From positions 113,848,011 to 113,912,010 of the forward strand of contig CM070877.1 in assembly GCA_036365515.1 (NCBI GenBank): DNA of 64,000 bases, given 5' to 3'. Source of the stretch: Torymus aiolomorphi. Lineage: Eukaryota > Arthropoda > Insecta > Hymenoptera > Torymidae. The notes below the pieces were generated by a model. It searched no databases. It was given only the letters and a program-made list of their open reading frames with translations, and was not told where the DNA came from. This document shows positions 24,584 through 39,289 of this stretch, piece by piece. The first letter of the stretch is position 1. Each line of letters starts with the position of its first letter. The translations under genes were made by a program, and so were the position numbers.

Positions 24584-24721
24584 TTTTCCACCAAGTACTA
24601 CTTTTAAACCTAGACTTTTTAGTTTTTGTATGCTCTGACGTGTTAGCGCCTTCACAGTTCGTTGATGACTGATGCGTAGCGGGCATGTTTCTCTGCTTAT
24701 ATAGTTTCTGTTATAAATAAT
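24584..24721 (-). pseudogene. Small conserved segment between the two capsid genes
   Basis: Immediately after the TAA ending the next gene upstream (24722-24724), the same frame stays open for 45 codons to a stop at 24581. It has a basic sequence containing RETCPLRISHQRTVKAL and LKSLGLKVVLGGK. It could be a short separate gene that has lost its ATG, or a C-terminal extension of the penton-like protein cut by a stop. Function unknown. Confidence 0.3.
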
Positions 24722-25390
24722 TTATATAATTCTTATAACTTCTCCGCGGAAATTTACTAAATCTCCGTCTTGATCGATGATGCGTACTTGCAAATGATCT
24801 ATACGCTTTACGGCAATCGAAAGGTAAATGACGTGTGAGGGAACTTCGATGATTTTATACCCCGGAGGTACTGCAGGAAAAAACTCGTGTATCGTGTGTA
24901 CTTTTCGATCGTTTATATATGCTCCCGAAGTTATATTACACTCGACTCGCAAAGCGTTGATTTTGAGAATTGTAACTGGTATGTCAGAATTATGGACAAC
25001 GTTCGGTTCGAGAATACGTCTGGTGAAGCCCAGTAGACGACCGAGTGAATTTTCAGGTCTAAAATCTATAGGCTGACTACACTTGATTGTACACCGAAGA
25101 GTATTATTATTAGGCTTTAAATTGAAAGTAATGTCGTTGTGAGCTAATTTTTTACGAAGGAATTTGTCAATATCCTCAATTTCGTAACTTCCCACCGGAA
25201 GAAGGACAACGTTTCCACCTACGTAAAACTTATTATTGTTACTGTCTATATTGGGGATTGAATTAAATGTTAAAAGTTCAACAAGGCCTAAAACGTAATT
25301 TTTGTCTGGCGATAACTCGATTGGTGGAAAATATTGTGCTTCTCGTGTAGAAGATGTACCTGAAAGTGTCAGAGTTAATGAACCTTCCAT
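24722..25390 (-). CDS. Probable Polinton minor capsid (penton-like) protein, 222 aa
   Basis: An intact 222-codon frame, beginning MEGSLTLTLSGTSS and containing SPDKNYVLGLVELLTFNSIPNID, SYEIEDIDKFL, LGRLLGFTRRIL and PPGYKIIEVPSHVIYLSI. It is predicted mostly beta-stranded with no membrane segment. It sits directly upstream of the major capsid gene on the same strand, where the single jelly-roll minor capsid/penton protein of Polintons usually lies. The sequence belongs to a family common in insect Polintons; the penton role is inferred from position, size and beta-rich composition. This is one of the few undamaged genes in the element. Confidence 0.6.
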   Translation of the reverse strand: MEGSLTLTLSGTSSTREAQYFPPIELSPDKNYVLGLVELLTFNSIPNIDSNNNKFYVGGNVVLLPVGSYEIEDIDKFLRKKLAHNDITFNLKPNNNTLRCTIKCSQPIDFRPENSLGRLLGFTRRILEPNVVHNSDIPVTILKINALRVECNITSGAYINDRKVHTIHEFFPAVPPGYKIIEVPSHVIYLSIAVKRIDHLQVRIIDQDGDLVNFRGEVIRII

Positions 25391-25515
25391 GACAGATTAA
25401 ATCAGAATGATGCAATGTTTCCTCCGCCTCTCCTTATATAGCCCCGCACAAGAATTTTAGACAGACGTAACCGCAATTGTATGTGTCAAAATCTTGATAT
25501 CTTTCATGATTATAT

Positions 25516-25884
25516 TTAACTTCGTCTACTCCGAGGTATAATATTAAATCTAAAGGCTAGAGCGCTAGTTGCACTCAAACCTGCAAATAGAGGTATGAGA
25601 AATGGCAATACCCCTCCTGTTTTCGCAGGGACTGGTAAAGTACGTGGAATTTTAATATTCTTTTTACCTCCAGCTTCTTTAACAGCGCTCCGAGCTTTTT
25701 TCAAAGCTGATTGTATGACTGTTAGAGCACAGTTACTTGGCGCTGATTTAAAGGCACCTGCTTTAATAATTTTTTTCAAGGAAACTTGCTTTCTCTTCTT
25801 TAAACCCATTCCCAATTTTTTAGCGTTCTTTCGCTTTTTATTTTTCTTCTTCAACCCCATACCGAGTCTAGATTTTAATTTCAT
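25516..25884 (-). CDS. Basic virion-like protein with hydrophobic segment (pX/mu-like)
   Basis: 122 codons. The N-terminal 40 residues are extremely basic (LGMGLKKKNKKRKNAKK, a GMGLKK motif twice). The C-terminal half has KIPRTLPVPAKTGGVLPFLIPLFAGLSATSALAF, a hydrophobic stretch able to insert in membranes. The GG-x-LPFLIPLFAGLSA block is typical of a Polinton/adenovirus-like minor virion protein. The last residues look atypical (RFNIIPRSRRS), so a frameshift near 25550 may have replaced the normal C-terminus. It lies 15 bases downstream of the phospholipase gene, as part of a minus-strand virion-gene cluster. DNA condensation or membrane disruption is inference. Confidence 0.5.
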   Translation of the reverse strand: MKLKSRLGMGLKKKNKKRKNAKKLGMGLKKRKQVSLKKIIKAGAFKSAPSNCALTVIQSALKKARSAVKEAGGKKNIKIPRTLPVPAKTGGVLPFLIPLFAGLSATSALAFRFNIIPRSRRS

Positions 25885-25899
25885 AGTATTAGTTATAGC

Positions 25900-26223
25900 C
25901 TATGCAGCCGCTTTTTCACCAAAATTAGCGTCTTTTGATTTAACGCGATTCCAAGCTTTTTCAGCTAAAATTTTATCTGCGACGTTTCTCGCTTGAACGT
26001 TTTCACGATTTTTAGAATAAGCTATATCGTGCTCTTTACAAGCAGCGTCAAGAGGATTAATTCCAAGATCTCCTCGAGCTAAACGTTTTGCCAACTTTGT
26101 GCCTGGACCACAGTACTGATAACCGGGTATGTGAAGCTCAAATGGAAGTTTATTGATAATTTTATTAACTAAACCGCGTCCGCGTTTGGGAATGATCATC
26201 ACTCTTCGAAAGTCAACGGGCAA
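25900..26223 (-). CDS. Phospholipase A2-like protein (parvovirus VP1u type), 107 aa
   Basis: The core PGYQYCGPGTKL (calcium-binding loop YCGPGT) is followed by RGDLGINPLDAACKEHDIAY, with the catalytic His-Asp pair. This is the arrangement of the secreted-type phospholipase A2 domain in parvovirus VP1 and related insect-virus proteins. The N-terminus is basic (PKRGRGLVNKIINK). In parvoviruses the enzyme cleaves endosomal phospholipids so particles can leave the endosome; a similar entry role for Polinton particles is inference. The frame is open from ATG to stop, and the calcium-loop and HD residues are in place. Its start lies about 80 bases from the divergent ATPase start, so a shared promoter is likely. 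Confidence 0.8.
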   Translation of the reverse strand: MPVDFRRVMIIPKRGRGLVNKIINKLPFELHIPGYQYCGPGTKLAKRLARGDLGINPLDAACKEHDIAYSKNRENVQARNVADKILAEKAWNRVKSKDANFGEKAAA

Positions 26224-27298
26224 CTGATGGTGAAAGCTATATAAGACCGCTATTTATACTCATAGCAATCAGTCGTGATTTGGTTTTCATAGAGTAAAGA
26301 TCATGAACTTCAAAGAGCAGTCGGTAAAGCTACCAATAGAAAATTTTGATGCACTTGTAGAGCATGATAAAAGAGAAAAGCGACACGGCGATCTACTTCC
26401 TGATAGTATACGAGCCGTCTTCTGCGGTCCGTCAAACTGCGGAAAAACAAATAGTTTACTTGCTCTCATAACGCATCCTAATGGTGTTAGATTTGAAAAC
26501 GTATACGTTTACTCAAAGTCTCTCAATCAACCAAAATATAAATTTTTAAATGAAATCTTAGAACCTATAGAAGGTGTACAATATTTTCCGTTCAGCGAGC
26601 ACGATGCAGTTGTCGATCCTGACCACGCGCTTCCGAACTCTATCATGATATTCGACGATATTGCTTGCGAAAAACAAGATAATGTTAAAGCCTTTTTCTG
26701 CATGGGCAGACATAAAAAAGTTGATTGTTTTTATCTATGCCAAACTTATGCTCACGTTCCAAAACATCTTGTCAGAGATAATGTAAACTTACTTGCCATT
26801 TTTAGACAAGATGAAGTAAATCTAAAGCATATATATGAGGCGTTTCGCCTCAACTCTCCCAGCGCGGCGCGCTAGCGTCAAATCATGCTATTTTCAAGTC
26901 GTGTTTACGATATCAATATGCATTTCAAAAAATTATGTGATAAGCGTTTCCGACGTATTTTTTCCTCAGCTTTCCAATGGCGTAGGTGGTTTTTCCGAAA
27001 TTTTCCATTTTCCCCCCCAACAAGTATAAAACATACTATATCTCGAAAAGTATATTTTTAATATTTTTTTACCCCTAGATCGAAAGCTGAGCATTTTTTA
27101 CGTCGGAAAGGATTTTTTTTCAGAATTTGCTCGAATGTTTTCTTAGAGAAACAGAACGCGAAAGAGCAGACGCAGCGTCTCCTTCGCGCGCGGTTTTCGG
27201 CGCGCTGTACACCGCGTGGACTAGATGCATTTCGCTCTCTAACAACCACTTAAAATTTTGATTTCCTTAATAATAGCAACAATAAACTAGTATTTATA

Positions 27299-29022
27299 TT
27301 AATAATTCTTTTTTTTTAAAGTAGATAATTTTATTTTGTTTTGTTTTACGGGTTTTTTAGGGAAGATTTGATATTCTGAACTCATTGACGTTTTTTTTAG
27401 TATTAATGTTGTTTTATTCATTGGAATAACGGCATGGTACTGTAAAGTTCCCGGTATAGATTTAATTTTACTTAACCTTGATTTTAGTTTCAAAACGGCT
27501 TTTTCATAGGTCTCTTTAGTGCTGTAAAAAACTTTAGATTCTTTGCAATTACGTAAAGCCCAGTTGTAAAGGTCTTCTGGTGTTAAAATATGATTACTCG
27601 AAGAGAGCTGAAGACTTGCTCTCAGTTAATCCATCAGTTAAGTAATAAATTTTCTTGACTATGAAATTACTTTTTAAATACGATATTATAATTTTTTGAT
27701 ATTCATAAACAGCAACAGTATCGTGATTTAGATTATCAGAAATTATAGCAATGCTTATATGTTTAAGATCTTGATTTTCGTTATAATATACCACTGTTGT
27801 AAAAACTGTTGCTTGATTATTGTTCCAGTGGAACGATTGTGTTGAATTTTGCACTATAAACGCATAGTTTTCTGCAAAATCACAACAAACAAGGAATTCT
27901 CCTTTTTGAAGGTTTTTTTCAAATCGCTTAAGAAAAGATATTGTTCTCTCGCAAAGAAGTCATGAGTTTTAAATTTTATTAATTTTTCTCCCAGTATGTT
28001 CATGAATTCATAAACATTTACAGTTGTAGATACTATTGTGCAACGATCTGTCTGAAGCCATGACTCATACTGTATTTGAAAAATATCATTTCTCTCAACA
28101 CATTCAAGCAAATGTTTCCGTAATACAGGCATATTGGGGCAATCTAAACAGTCTCCCAAGTAACATTTCGAACTAGCATTACTACATACGATTGCTTGGA
28201 TGCAATCGTGGTAGTTTTTAAGAAATAGTCGAGTACCTTCAGTTAAACTCTGTAAATTAATAGCATTTAACATCAGCTTGATATTTTCGTGGTGTACACA
28301 TACGCATACATTATGCGTACCACTGCTTCCCGCTAGAACACAATGCGGCGGCCTCAATTGAGTAAATTTAGTGAAGCCAATATTAACAGATTCATGCTCT
28401 TTTTAAATAAACAATAAATTTCACGTAATTTACCAAGTAGTAACCTTTTCTGTACATGTTCTCTTTTACCATTATCCTGCTTAACAGATATACAATCTTT
28501 TAATCCGGGCATTACACGACTAATATCGTCCCTCTCATAAAAACGTTTAACTGAATCTACACTTTCAACTGGAAATATTTTGCCCCTTTTCTTTTCAGGT
28601 TTTGAAAAAATTCCACTTTCAGTTACTAACTTTTTCGCTTCTCGAGTTTCCCACTCAGTACAACCGAACTCTCTGATTAAGTCTCTGCGAGACCAAAAAT
28701 CAGGAGCAAACGTGAGTAGCTGAATTTTATCTTCCTTACCCGGTGATTCTAAAAATTTTTTTTTTAATTGGTTGAGAACTGCCACGCCTGCTTTATGATA
28801 TTCATCAGTACATTCAATTTTAGCTTTTTTGGCATCGCATGAAGGTAAATCTAACTTATGTTTATAAAGTTGACGTTGACAGTTGGAACAAATTTTCGCG
28901 TTTTCTGGTACGAGGGGATACGCACTCCTAAATATTGAAGGAAAATTCGACAAATTTTTACGCACAGAGTGATTAATTTTATTAAAAGGATTTATGCATT
29001 TCAGCTTCAAAGCTGGATCCAT
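27299..29022 (-). pseudogene. Transposase of the nested 3.9-kb element, internally deleted
   Basis: Frames 29022-28354, 28357-27854, 27854-27594 and 27493-27299 are consecutive parts of one protein. The N-terminal part has a Cys-pair motif (CSNCQRQ), then a DNA-binding-type basic region. The middle part has PPHCVLAGSSGTHNVCVC and a CYLGDCLDCP cysteine motif. The catalytic-type part has NNQATVFTTVVYY, AIISDNLNHDT and KKIYYLTDG. The sequence then jumps to a C-terminal LTPEDLYNWALRNC block, indicating loss of roughly a hundred residues that should contain further catalytic positions. It cannot be active. Confidence 0.6.
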
Positions 29023-29292
29023 TTCAGTAGCGAGAAAATAAATGCAATAAATAAACCAAAAATAAATTATGATTTAATCAGCAAACACACGAAGAACACA
29101 AATATAACGGAAACAGCGTTAAAATTCTTAAACAATTTCAAGGATAACAAAGATCGAAAATTCATCAGACTTATATAATTGGATACAACAAATTACTCTC
29201 GGACAAAAATTTTCTATACGCAAGCCACCTATCGGGTAAAAAGTAAGTGAGAAGCGTTGCGTCTGCTATTTCAAATTGATTGTAATGTTTTT

Positions 29293-30231
29293 GCTTCCTC
29301 AAAGAGGAAGCTTTGTAACGGTGAAAAAAATTTTCGAAAAAAAAGTCTTCAAAAAGATGTTTTATGGTGGTATATGTGTATATTATTTGATTTTGATGAT
29401 TTTTGATTTCGTGGATGTATGTATGTGTGTGTGTGCGTGTGTGTGTGTGTATATTTCAACTCTTAATATCTCCGAAACTAATCAACCGATTTTCGTCGGG
29501 TAAAGCTTATTCGCTTCGTCTTGCGGCAAAAGGAAAGTACCCTGATGGATTTGGGATTTTATTGATTTTTTTTTGTTTTATAACCAAAAAACGATTTTGA
29601 ATTTTTAGTTTTTTTGATTTTTTCGTATCTTATAGTAATTATTACATAAAATAATATACTTCTATTAAAAAGGACTCAAATTACCTACATTTTCTTTTTT
29701 TAAAATTTAAAATTTAAAATATCTTCACTCTGTCATTTGTTATTAATGAAAACTTTTTTATATTTAAAAAATTAATATCTCAAAAAATAATTTATTTATC
29801 GACTTGAAACTTTAACTGTTACTTATTACACTTGTTGGTGGCAATATTGTGTTGCAATTTTAAGTGATTATCTATATGAATATATATTATACATTTATTT
29901 TCGAGAACTATCATTTTAATATTTTTATATAATGTAGTAAATTAAAATATCAAAACGTATTAATAGTGCCATTTTTAGCCCCTTCTTTTATCTCTTTTTA
30001 ATCTCAATTTTTTTTAAACTTGGTGGTCGGTCAAAGCTTTTTTTAAAATAGGTACGTAATATACTATTTTGCAAGAAACTGGTATAAGACGCATCGGTTC
30101 AAAGTATTATTGAAATTCTTTAGCATTCCTTTTTATGAAAAATGTATTTTCAGAATTTCAATTTTTAATTAGGAAACGATGAATTAGTTTGAGGAAGCTA
30201 AGTGCCAAAGAATTGGCAGCGGTTTTTTTTT
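29293..30231 (-). mobile_element. Hairpin-ended non-autonomous repeat, copy 2
   Basis: Same family as 16943-18268, inverted. On the minus strand it begins with an A-run, CCGCTGCCAATTC and the TTGGCA hairpin, and ends in GCTTCCTCTTTGAGGAAGC. A GT/CA microsatellite (29415-29452) lies near that 3' end. No ORF. Confidence 0.75.
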
Positions 30232-30962
30232 GCGAAATAACCTATGAAAATGTCAATCGTGCATATAAGTGAAATTCGAAGTGCAAAAAGATATTCCATA
30301 AAGAATTAAAAATGATAAATAAAAATAATAAGGTTACTAGAGAGCGAAATACATCTAGTCCACGCGCTGTACAGCGCGCCGCATACCGCGCACGAAGGAG
30401 ACGCTGCGTCTGCTCTTTCGCGTTCTGTTTCTCTAAGAAAAACATTCGAGCAAATTTTGCAAAAAATCCTTTCCAACGTAAAAAATGCTCAGCTTTCGAT
30501 CTAGATGATAAAAAAAAAATATTAAAAATATACTTCCCGAGATATAGTATGTTTTATACTTTTTGAGGGTGAAAATGGAAAATTTCGGAAAAACCACTTA
30601 CACCATTGGAAAGCTGAGGAAAAAATACGTCGGAAACGCTTATCACATAATTTTTTGAAATTCATATTGATATCGTAAACACGACTTGAAAATAGCATGA
30701 TTTGACGCTCGCGCGCCGCGCTGGGAGAGTTGAGGCGAAACGCCTCATATGACGATCACGTAAATACCGATATGACTTATATACATTTTAAAGAATTGTG
30801 CTCTAAGTGTTGGAGAGATGATAAGCATGGTTTTCTAGACATCGATAAATATCGAGGAATAAATGATGGCAGATTTCGCAAGGGCTTTGACAATTTTGCT
30901 ATAAATATAGCATACACATAGGTAACAATCAGCAGTTTCAGACTGAACGTTGAAACGGCAAC

Positions 30963-31853
30963 ATGGCTGACTTCCAACGAGAAAAAAACGCGCTTCGTCA
31001 ACTTGTTAAGGCACGAGATGCGATTAAACGCAAATATAGAATATTAAAATTTGGGAAAGACAAGACAGAAAAGATTTTAAGTGAAACTTTTAAACCAATA
31101 GTCGATCCGCTTCAAAAACTTGTAGCTCAGAAAAACATTAAACAAGATAGTGTCGAAGATAACACAGTCGAACAGAGTAGCGTCAAACAGAATGAAAGTT
31201 CTGACAGTGAGTTCAATGATACGATACAGAATGCTCACGAGACATCTTTCGAAACCGCAGATAGTGATATCGAAGATGACTCTGATTTATACGTCAAGGT
31301 CCTGAAGCTCAATCAACCCCAGTATCTTGACAAAATTTATGGAGTACGAAATGAAAACGGTAAATTTTTTATTGGTAATTTACCGATTAGTTTTCATAAT
31401 CATAAAATTAAAATTAACGGAGTAGCATACCCGAGAACTACAGGATTACTCGAGTTACTCATAGCGAAACAACCAAGTAAAAATAATATAAGTTCAGATG
31501 ATTTAAATAATTATCGCAAAATTTTAAAACTATCGTCCGCTCATAAAAGGCGATATGACAAGAACGAAAAGATTCGTTTTCATAATAGTAATAAATTTAA
31601 TAATATTATTGCTCCAATGTTCAATATTACCTCGAAAACAATTACCGGAGAATCGATTAAAGGTGGCTCATTACCTCGTTATAAAATTGCGAAAAAACAT
31701 ACTGCTTTAGACTATGTGTACTGGGACGATCCAAACGAGATCGTTGACCGGTTTCACTTACTAGTAGCTGAAAGATCTGCCGGAAATCCAAGTCACGTAA
31801 ATGAGATACACTCCATAATCGAAGAATTGCGAGAAGCGGGCTATATATATTGA
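30963..31853 (+). CDS. Polinton conserved protein, DUF8207-like, 296 aa
   Basis: Intact 296-codon frame. Residues 1-60 form a charged likely coiled coil (REKNALRQLVKARDAIKRKYRI); 60-110 are acidic and Ser-rich. The C-terminal half is the conserved domain: LDKIYGVRNENGKFFIGNLPI, GVAYPRTTGLLELLI, and the terminal YVYWDDPNEIVDRFHLLVA...HVNEIHSIIEELREAGYI. I recognise this as the DUF8207-type protein frequent in insect Polintons; no biochemical role is known to me. It follows the ATPase by 41 bases and precedes the fibre-like gene and integrase, all plus strand. Confidence 0.7.
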   Translation: MADFQREKNALRQLVKARDAIKRKYRILKFGKDKTEKILSETFKPIVDPLQKLVAQKNIKQDSVEDNTVEQSSVKQNESSDSEFNDTIQNAHETSFETADSDIEDDSDLYVKVLKLNQPQYLDKIYGVRNENGKFFIGNLPISFHNHKIKINGVAYPRTTGLLELLIAKQPSKNNISSDDLNNYRKILKLSSAHKRRYDKNEKIRFHNSNKFNNIIAPMFNITSKTITGESIKGGSLPRYKIAKKHTALDYVYWDDPNEIVDRFHLLVAERSAGNPSHVNEIHSIIEELREAGYIY

Positions 31854-31883
31854 GCGCACATGAATATATGAATCATTATTAAA

Positions 31884-32237
31884 ATGAGCATCGACGTGTT
31901 CGGACGTAACCTTGGAAAAACCGAAGGTAGTCGAGGGCCACCAGGCGTTGGCTTTAAAGTCACAACTGACGGTCACTATGACATAGAAAATAAAAAATTA
32001 TGTAATGTTGCCGATCCCCAACAACCGAGCGATGCTATTAATTTAGAAACTCTACGAAACATTATTCAAATAGAAATTCGAGGAATAACTGACATAACTA
32101 CAAAACTTAGAGCTAGTTTGGATGATTTAGATGTAATAGTCGTCAATCATAGAAACGAAGTGGATGCACAGATATCTCAAATAAAAGCTGACATTTTGTC
32201 TATAAAAGAGGCTATGGCACAAATATTCAATCAGTAA
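31884..32237 (+). CDS. Fibre-like coiled-coil protein with collagen-type motif, 117 aa
   Basis: Intact frame. The N-terminal third has RGPPGVGFKVTTDGHYDIENKKLCNVADP, a Gly-Pro-Pro-Gly turn followed by a repeat-like strand resembling phage and viral fibre subunits. Residues 60-117 have a heptad pattern (IIQIEIRGITDITTKLRASLDDL, then AQISQIKADILSIKEAM), predicting a trimeric coiled coil. A spike or fibre on a Polinton virion is a reasonable inference; no homologue of known function is recognised. It lies 30 bases after the preceding gene. Confidence 0.5.
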   Translation: MSIDVFGRNLGKTEGSRGPPGVGFKVTTDGHYDIENKKLCNVADPQQPSDAINLETLRNIIQIEIRGITDITTKLRASLDDLDVIVVNHRNEVDAQISQIKADILSIKEAMAQIFNQ

Positions 32238-32247
32238 TTCCACAAAC

Positions 32248-33161
32248 ATGGAACACGAAAGACTAGTTGAAGAACTGCACAAACCTGCAAGACGCAACTA
32301 TACACGTCGAAACTTTGATGTGCGTGGTTTGGATGAAACTTGGCAAGCAGATCTCGTCGAAATGATTCCTTACGCTCGCGACAATAAGGGCTATAGATAC
32401 CTGCTCACTATAATCGACATTTTCTCCAAATATGCATGGGCTGTTCCTGTAAAGAGAAAAACAGGCAAGGATGTCTCAGAAGCTATGAAATCTGTGCTTG
32501 TTAAAGGTAGAGTACCGAAGAATCTCCATACTGATCGAGGCAAAGAATTTTATAACACAGATTTTCAAAAACTTATAAAAACACACAAAATAAAGTTATA
32601 TTCAACCTATAGCAATCTAAAAGCAGCGATATGTGAACGCTTCAATCGCACGCTAAAAAGTGCAATGTGGAAAAAATTCAGTTTGAGAGGCAACTACAAG
32701 TGGCTAGACATTTTACCTGATTTACTTACCATATACAATAATCGTAAACATCGTACTATCGGTGTAAAACCTAAAGATGTAACATCCAGTAATGAAGCAG
32801 ATATACTGAGGAAATTTACCCGCAAAATAACTAAGAAAATTAAACCAAAATTTAAAATTGGTGACAAAGTCCGAATGAGCAAGGCTAAAGCAGTATTTGA
32901 CAAAGGATATACTCCCAATTGGTCTACGGAGATATTTACAATTATACGTATTGCAGCTACAAATCCCACGACTTACCATCTAAAGGACTATCAAGATCAG
33001 CCCGTCTCAGGCGGTTTCTACGAGCAATAATTGCTAAAAGCCAAGTATCCAGATATTTATCTTGTAAAAAAGTAATTAAGAAAAAAGGAAGTAAAATTTT
33101 TGTAAAATGGCTTGGCTTTGATAATTCACATAATAGTTGGATTGAGAAAAAAGATATGTAA
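32248..33161 (+). pseudogene. Polinton rve-type integrase with C-terminal chromodomain, one nonsense stop
   Basis: The DDE core is complete: WQADLVEM (first Asp), TDRGKEFYN (second Asp) and CERFNRTLKS (Glu), with YSTYSNLKAAI between. An SH3-like region (FKIGDKVRMSKAK) follows. At 33028 an in-frame TAA interrupts GGFYEQ; beyond it the same frame continues LLKAKYPDIYLV, then the chromodomain (KVIKKKGSKIFVKWLGFDNSHNSWIEK) to 33161. So a single base change truncates the enzyme before its chromatin-targeting domain. A possible polyadenylation signal (AATAAA) follows at about 33178. Integrase joins the element ends to host DNA, giving the 6-bp duplication seen at the termini. Confidence 0.9.
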
Positions 33162-33270
33162 AAATATGGAATTTTTTAATAAAAACAATTTTTAAAGTTA
33201 AACAAAGAGTTTTTTTATTAATAAATTAAAAAAATATATATACATTTGCGCTCAACTATATTTCGTAATA

Positions 33271-33335
<65 letters not shown>

Positions 33336-33550
33336 CGTAATAAACATTTTATTTTCGCAATACTTAACTTATATTTTTCGCAATACTTAAACAATATTTT
33401 TTCGCTATACTTAAGAATTATATTTTTTCACAATACTTGACTTATATATATTTTTGCAAATACTTAACTATTTTACTATATTTTTTCATAAATACTTAAA
33501 CATTTCGCAATACTTAAAGGTTAACTATATATATTCACATTACTTAAAAA
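33162..33550. repeat. (TA)n run and AT-rich spacer
   Basis: A pure TA microsatellite (about 33270-33332) is followed by several short repeats of CGCAATACTTAA. It separates the convergent integrase and small minus-strand gene. Confidence 0.8.
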
Positions 33551-33850
33551 TTATTTGCCGCTAAATTCTACACTCGAACCACCGTGATATTTTATAAATA
33601 GTTCGCACTTATTCGCTGCGTCCTGGAGTTTCAAGTAGAACTCTTCATCTTGTTGAAGAGCCTTCGATACTCTCTTTGGCATAAACACGTCGAACTCACT
33701 CTCCAGTTCAGCCACAACTTTTTTTTCATACTTGGTAGTAACATCCTTCAGACTTGTCACCATGTACAGCTGGCCCTTGGTCAGATCGACCAGTCTTTTT
33801 GTGGGAAGGAATCCTCCACGCGCAATAGCGTTTAATTTTGAAAAATCCAT
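33551..33850 (-). CDS. Small conserved Polinton protein, 99 aa
   Basis: Intact 99-codon frame: MDFSKLNAIARGGFLPTKRLVDLTKGQLYMV, then TKYEKKVVAELESEFDVFMPKRVSKAL and a GGSSVEF tail. The middle looks like an OB-fold-sized beta protein. I have seen this family in insect Polinton contexts, without known function; a single-strand DNA-binding role would be speculation. It lies downstream of the polymerase gene on the same strand. Confidence 0.5.
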   Translation of the reverse strand: MDFSKLNAIARGGFLPTKRLVDLTKGQLYMVTSLKDVTTKYEKKVVAELESEFDVFMPKRVSKALQQDEEFYLKLQDAANKCELFIKYHGGSSVEFSGK

Positions 33851-34064
33851 CTGTAACAGAAAGTTTTGTAAATGATTAGTTTTTTGAATAGAAGAAAAAA
33901 TAAAACGAAAAAATTACTTTAAGAAAATACAAACCTTAGATTTCTCTCCTTTTCTTAATAATACTTTCAGTATTTTCCTCACAAGGTCTTTTTAAGACGA
34001 GGAGCGAAGCTGCAGGAAGCGGCTGCGAGACAGCAAGAAACGGCCGTGAGACAGCGAGAAGCGG

Positions 34065-38267
<4,203 letters not shown>

Positions 38268-38477
38268 TGACCGCGCGAGGCAGTCGAATGACTCTCCGCC
38301 GCACGCACACCTCCTTTTATCTAAAAAATTCGCAAAAAGAGATCGATTCTGATTGGGCGTAGGCGTTGTGGAGGGGGTAAAAATAACACGATTGGTTAAA
38401 CAATTGGAGGGGTGACTATAATATTTTATACCTCATTCGCTCCTTTGCTCTCGTCCGAGAACAGTCACAGCAGTAAG

Positions 38478-39069
38478 ATGAAGTATATTGTTGATGTCCA
38501 AGGTTTCAAGATTACCTTGAATGAATTCATCTTCAAGGAAGTAGCTATCATCCCTCTCGAGGAAGACCCTACACCATCGGTTTTCCTATTTAAACCGCCT
38601 TATACATGGGACAAGTTGTTGGAAAAAAACAAGTCTGAAAATCGCTGGCTTGAACAAAATTTCCATGGAATAATGTGGAGAGCAGGTAACATCCCATACG
38701 ATGAACTAAAAAACACTCTAAATGGTGTACTCTTCGGATTTACGTGAAGGGACTGGAGAAAAGTAAATGGCTGAAGAGATTTTTTTCCGATCAGTAAGCT
38801 ATTTTTTGTTATAAAATTATTTTCATAAAAAAAAAGTTTTCTTATAATATTTTTTAATTTACAGATTAGTTACTAATATCGAGGAGATGGGTTGCCCTTC
38901 ATTGAAAAGTCTACCTGCAGAATCAGTCTCATGTACCAACCATACTGCCTGTAACTTTCCAGTATGCGCACTTCGAAACGTGCTGGTTATAAAAAGATGG
39001 ATGCTCGAGCAGCAGCATAGTAAAAACATGAAGGAAATATCAGAATCCCATCACTTTATGTATATTTGA
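38478..39069 (+). pseudogene. Small conserved Polinton/insect protein, two exons, one frameshift
   Basis: The best start is ATG 38478 (MKYIVDVQGFKITLNEFIFKEVAIIPL). Exon 1 contains PPYTWDKLLEKNKSENRWLEQNFHGIMW, then loses one base near 38740. The shifted frame continues YVKGLEKSKWLKRFF to 38793, where donor GTAAGC begins. Acceptor TTTACAG ends at 38864; exon 2 (38865-39069) reads NIEEMGCPSLKSLP and a Cys/His-containing tail (SCTNHTACNFPVC). The junction gives CA|A and keeps frame. The family is widespread in insects as an uncharacterised protein; a nucleic-acid-related role is possible but unproven. An AATAAA lies after the stop (about 39091). Confidence 0.6.
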
Positions 39070-39127
39070 ATTATATTTTGTAAATTTAGTTAATAAACAT
39101 TTTTTATTAAATTTTGCGGTTATATTA

Positions 39128-39182
<55 letters not shown>

Positions 39183-39289
39183 AAAATAAATAAATGAATA
39201 TTTGTTTATAAATTACATGTTGATAATATATAGACATAATAATAATAATATATAAATGAATATTTGTCCATAAGTTAAAAAATATATAG

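Larger units (their letters stand above)
26837..30746. mobile_element. 3.9-kb DNA transposon with ~410-bp TIRs, TSD ATAT (Sola-like)
   Basis: TIRs 26837-27246 and about 30335-30746 start with the small palindrome GAGGCGTTTCGCCTC and stay similar for about 410 bp. ATAT flanks both ends (26833-26836, 30747-30750). It carries a degraded transposase on the minus strand and a nested hairpin-ended repeat (29293-30231). A 4-bp duplication and this transposase type suggest the Sola superfamily, but I am unsure of that name. Confidence 0.8.
26303..30921 (+). pseudogene. Polinton packaging ATPase (A32/FtsK-HerA type), split by a transposon
   Basis: Part one (26303-26836) has Walker A CGPSNCGKTNS, Walker B SIMIFDDIA and the sensor-like FYLCQTYAHVPKHLVRDNVN. 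Part two (30751-30921) starts DDHVNTDMTYIHFKELC and ends at a stop. The gap is exactly the element 26837-30746 plus one copy of its 4-bp duplication; joined, they give 234 codons, the usual length. The enzyme would pump element DNA into capsids. Nothing else is visibly wrong, so the transposon is the only obvious lesion. The exon-like second part also has an in-frame upstream ATG (30730), but that belongs to the transposon's end. Confidence 0.9.
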
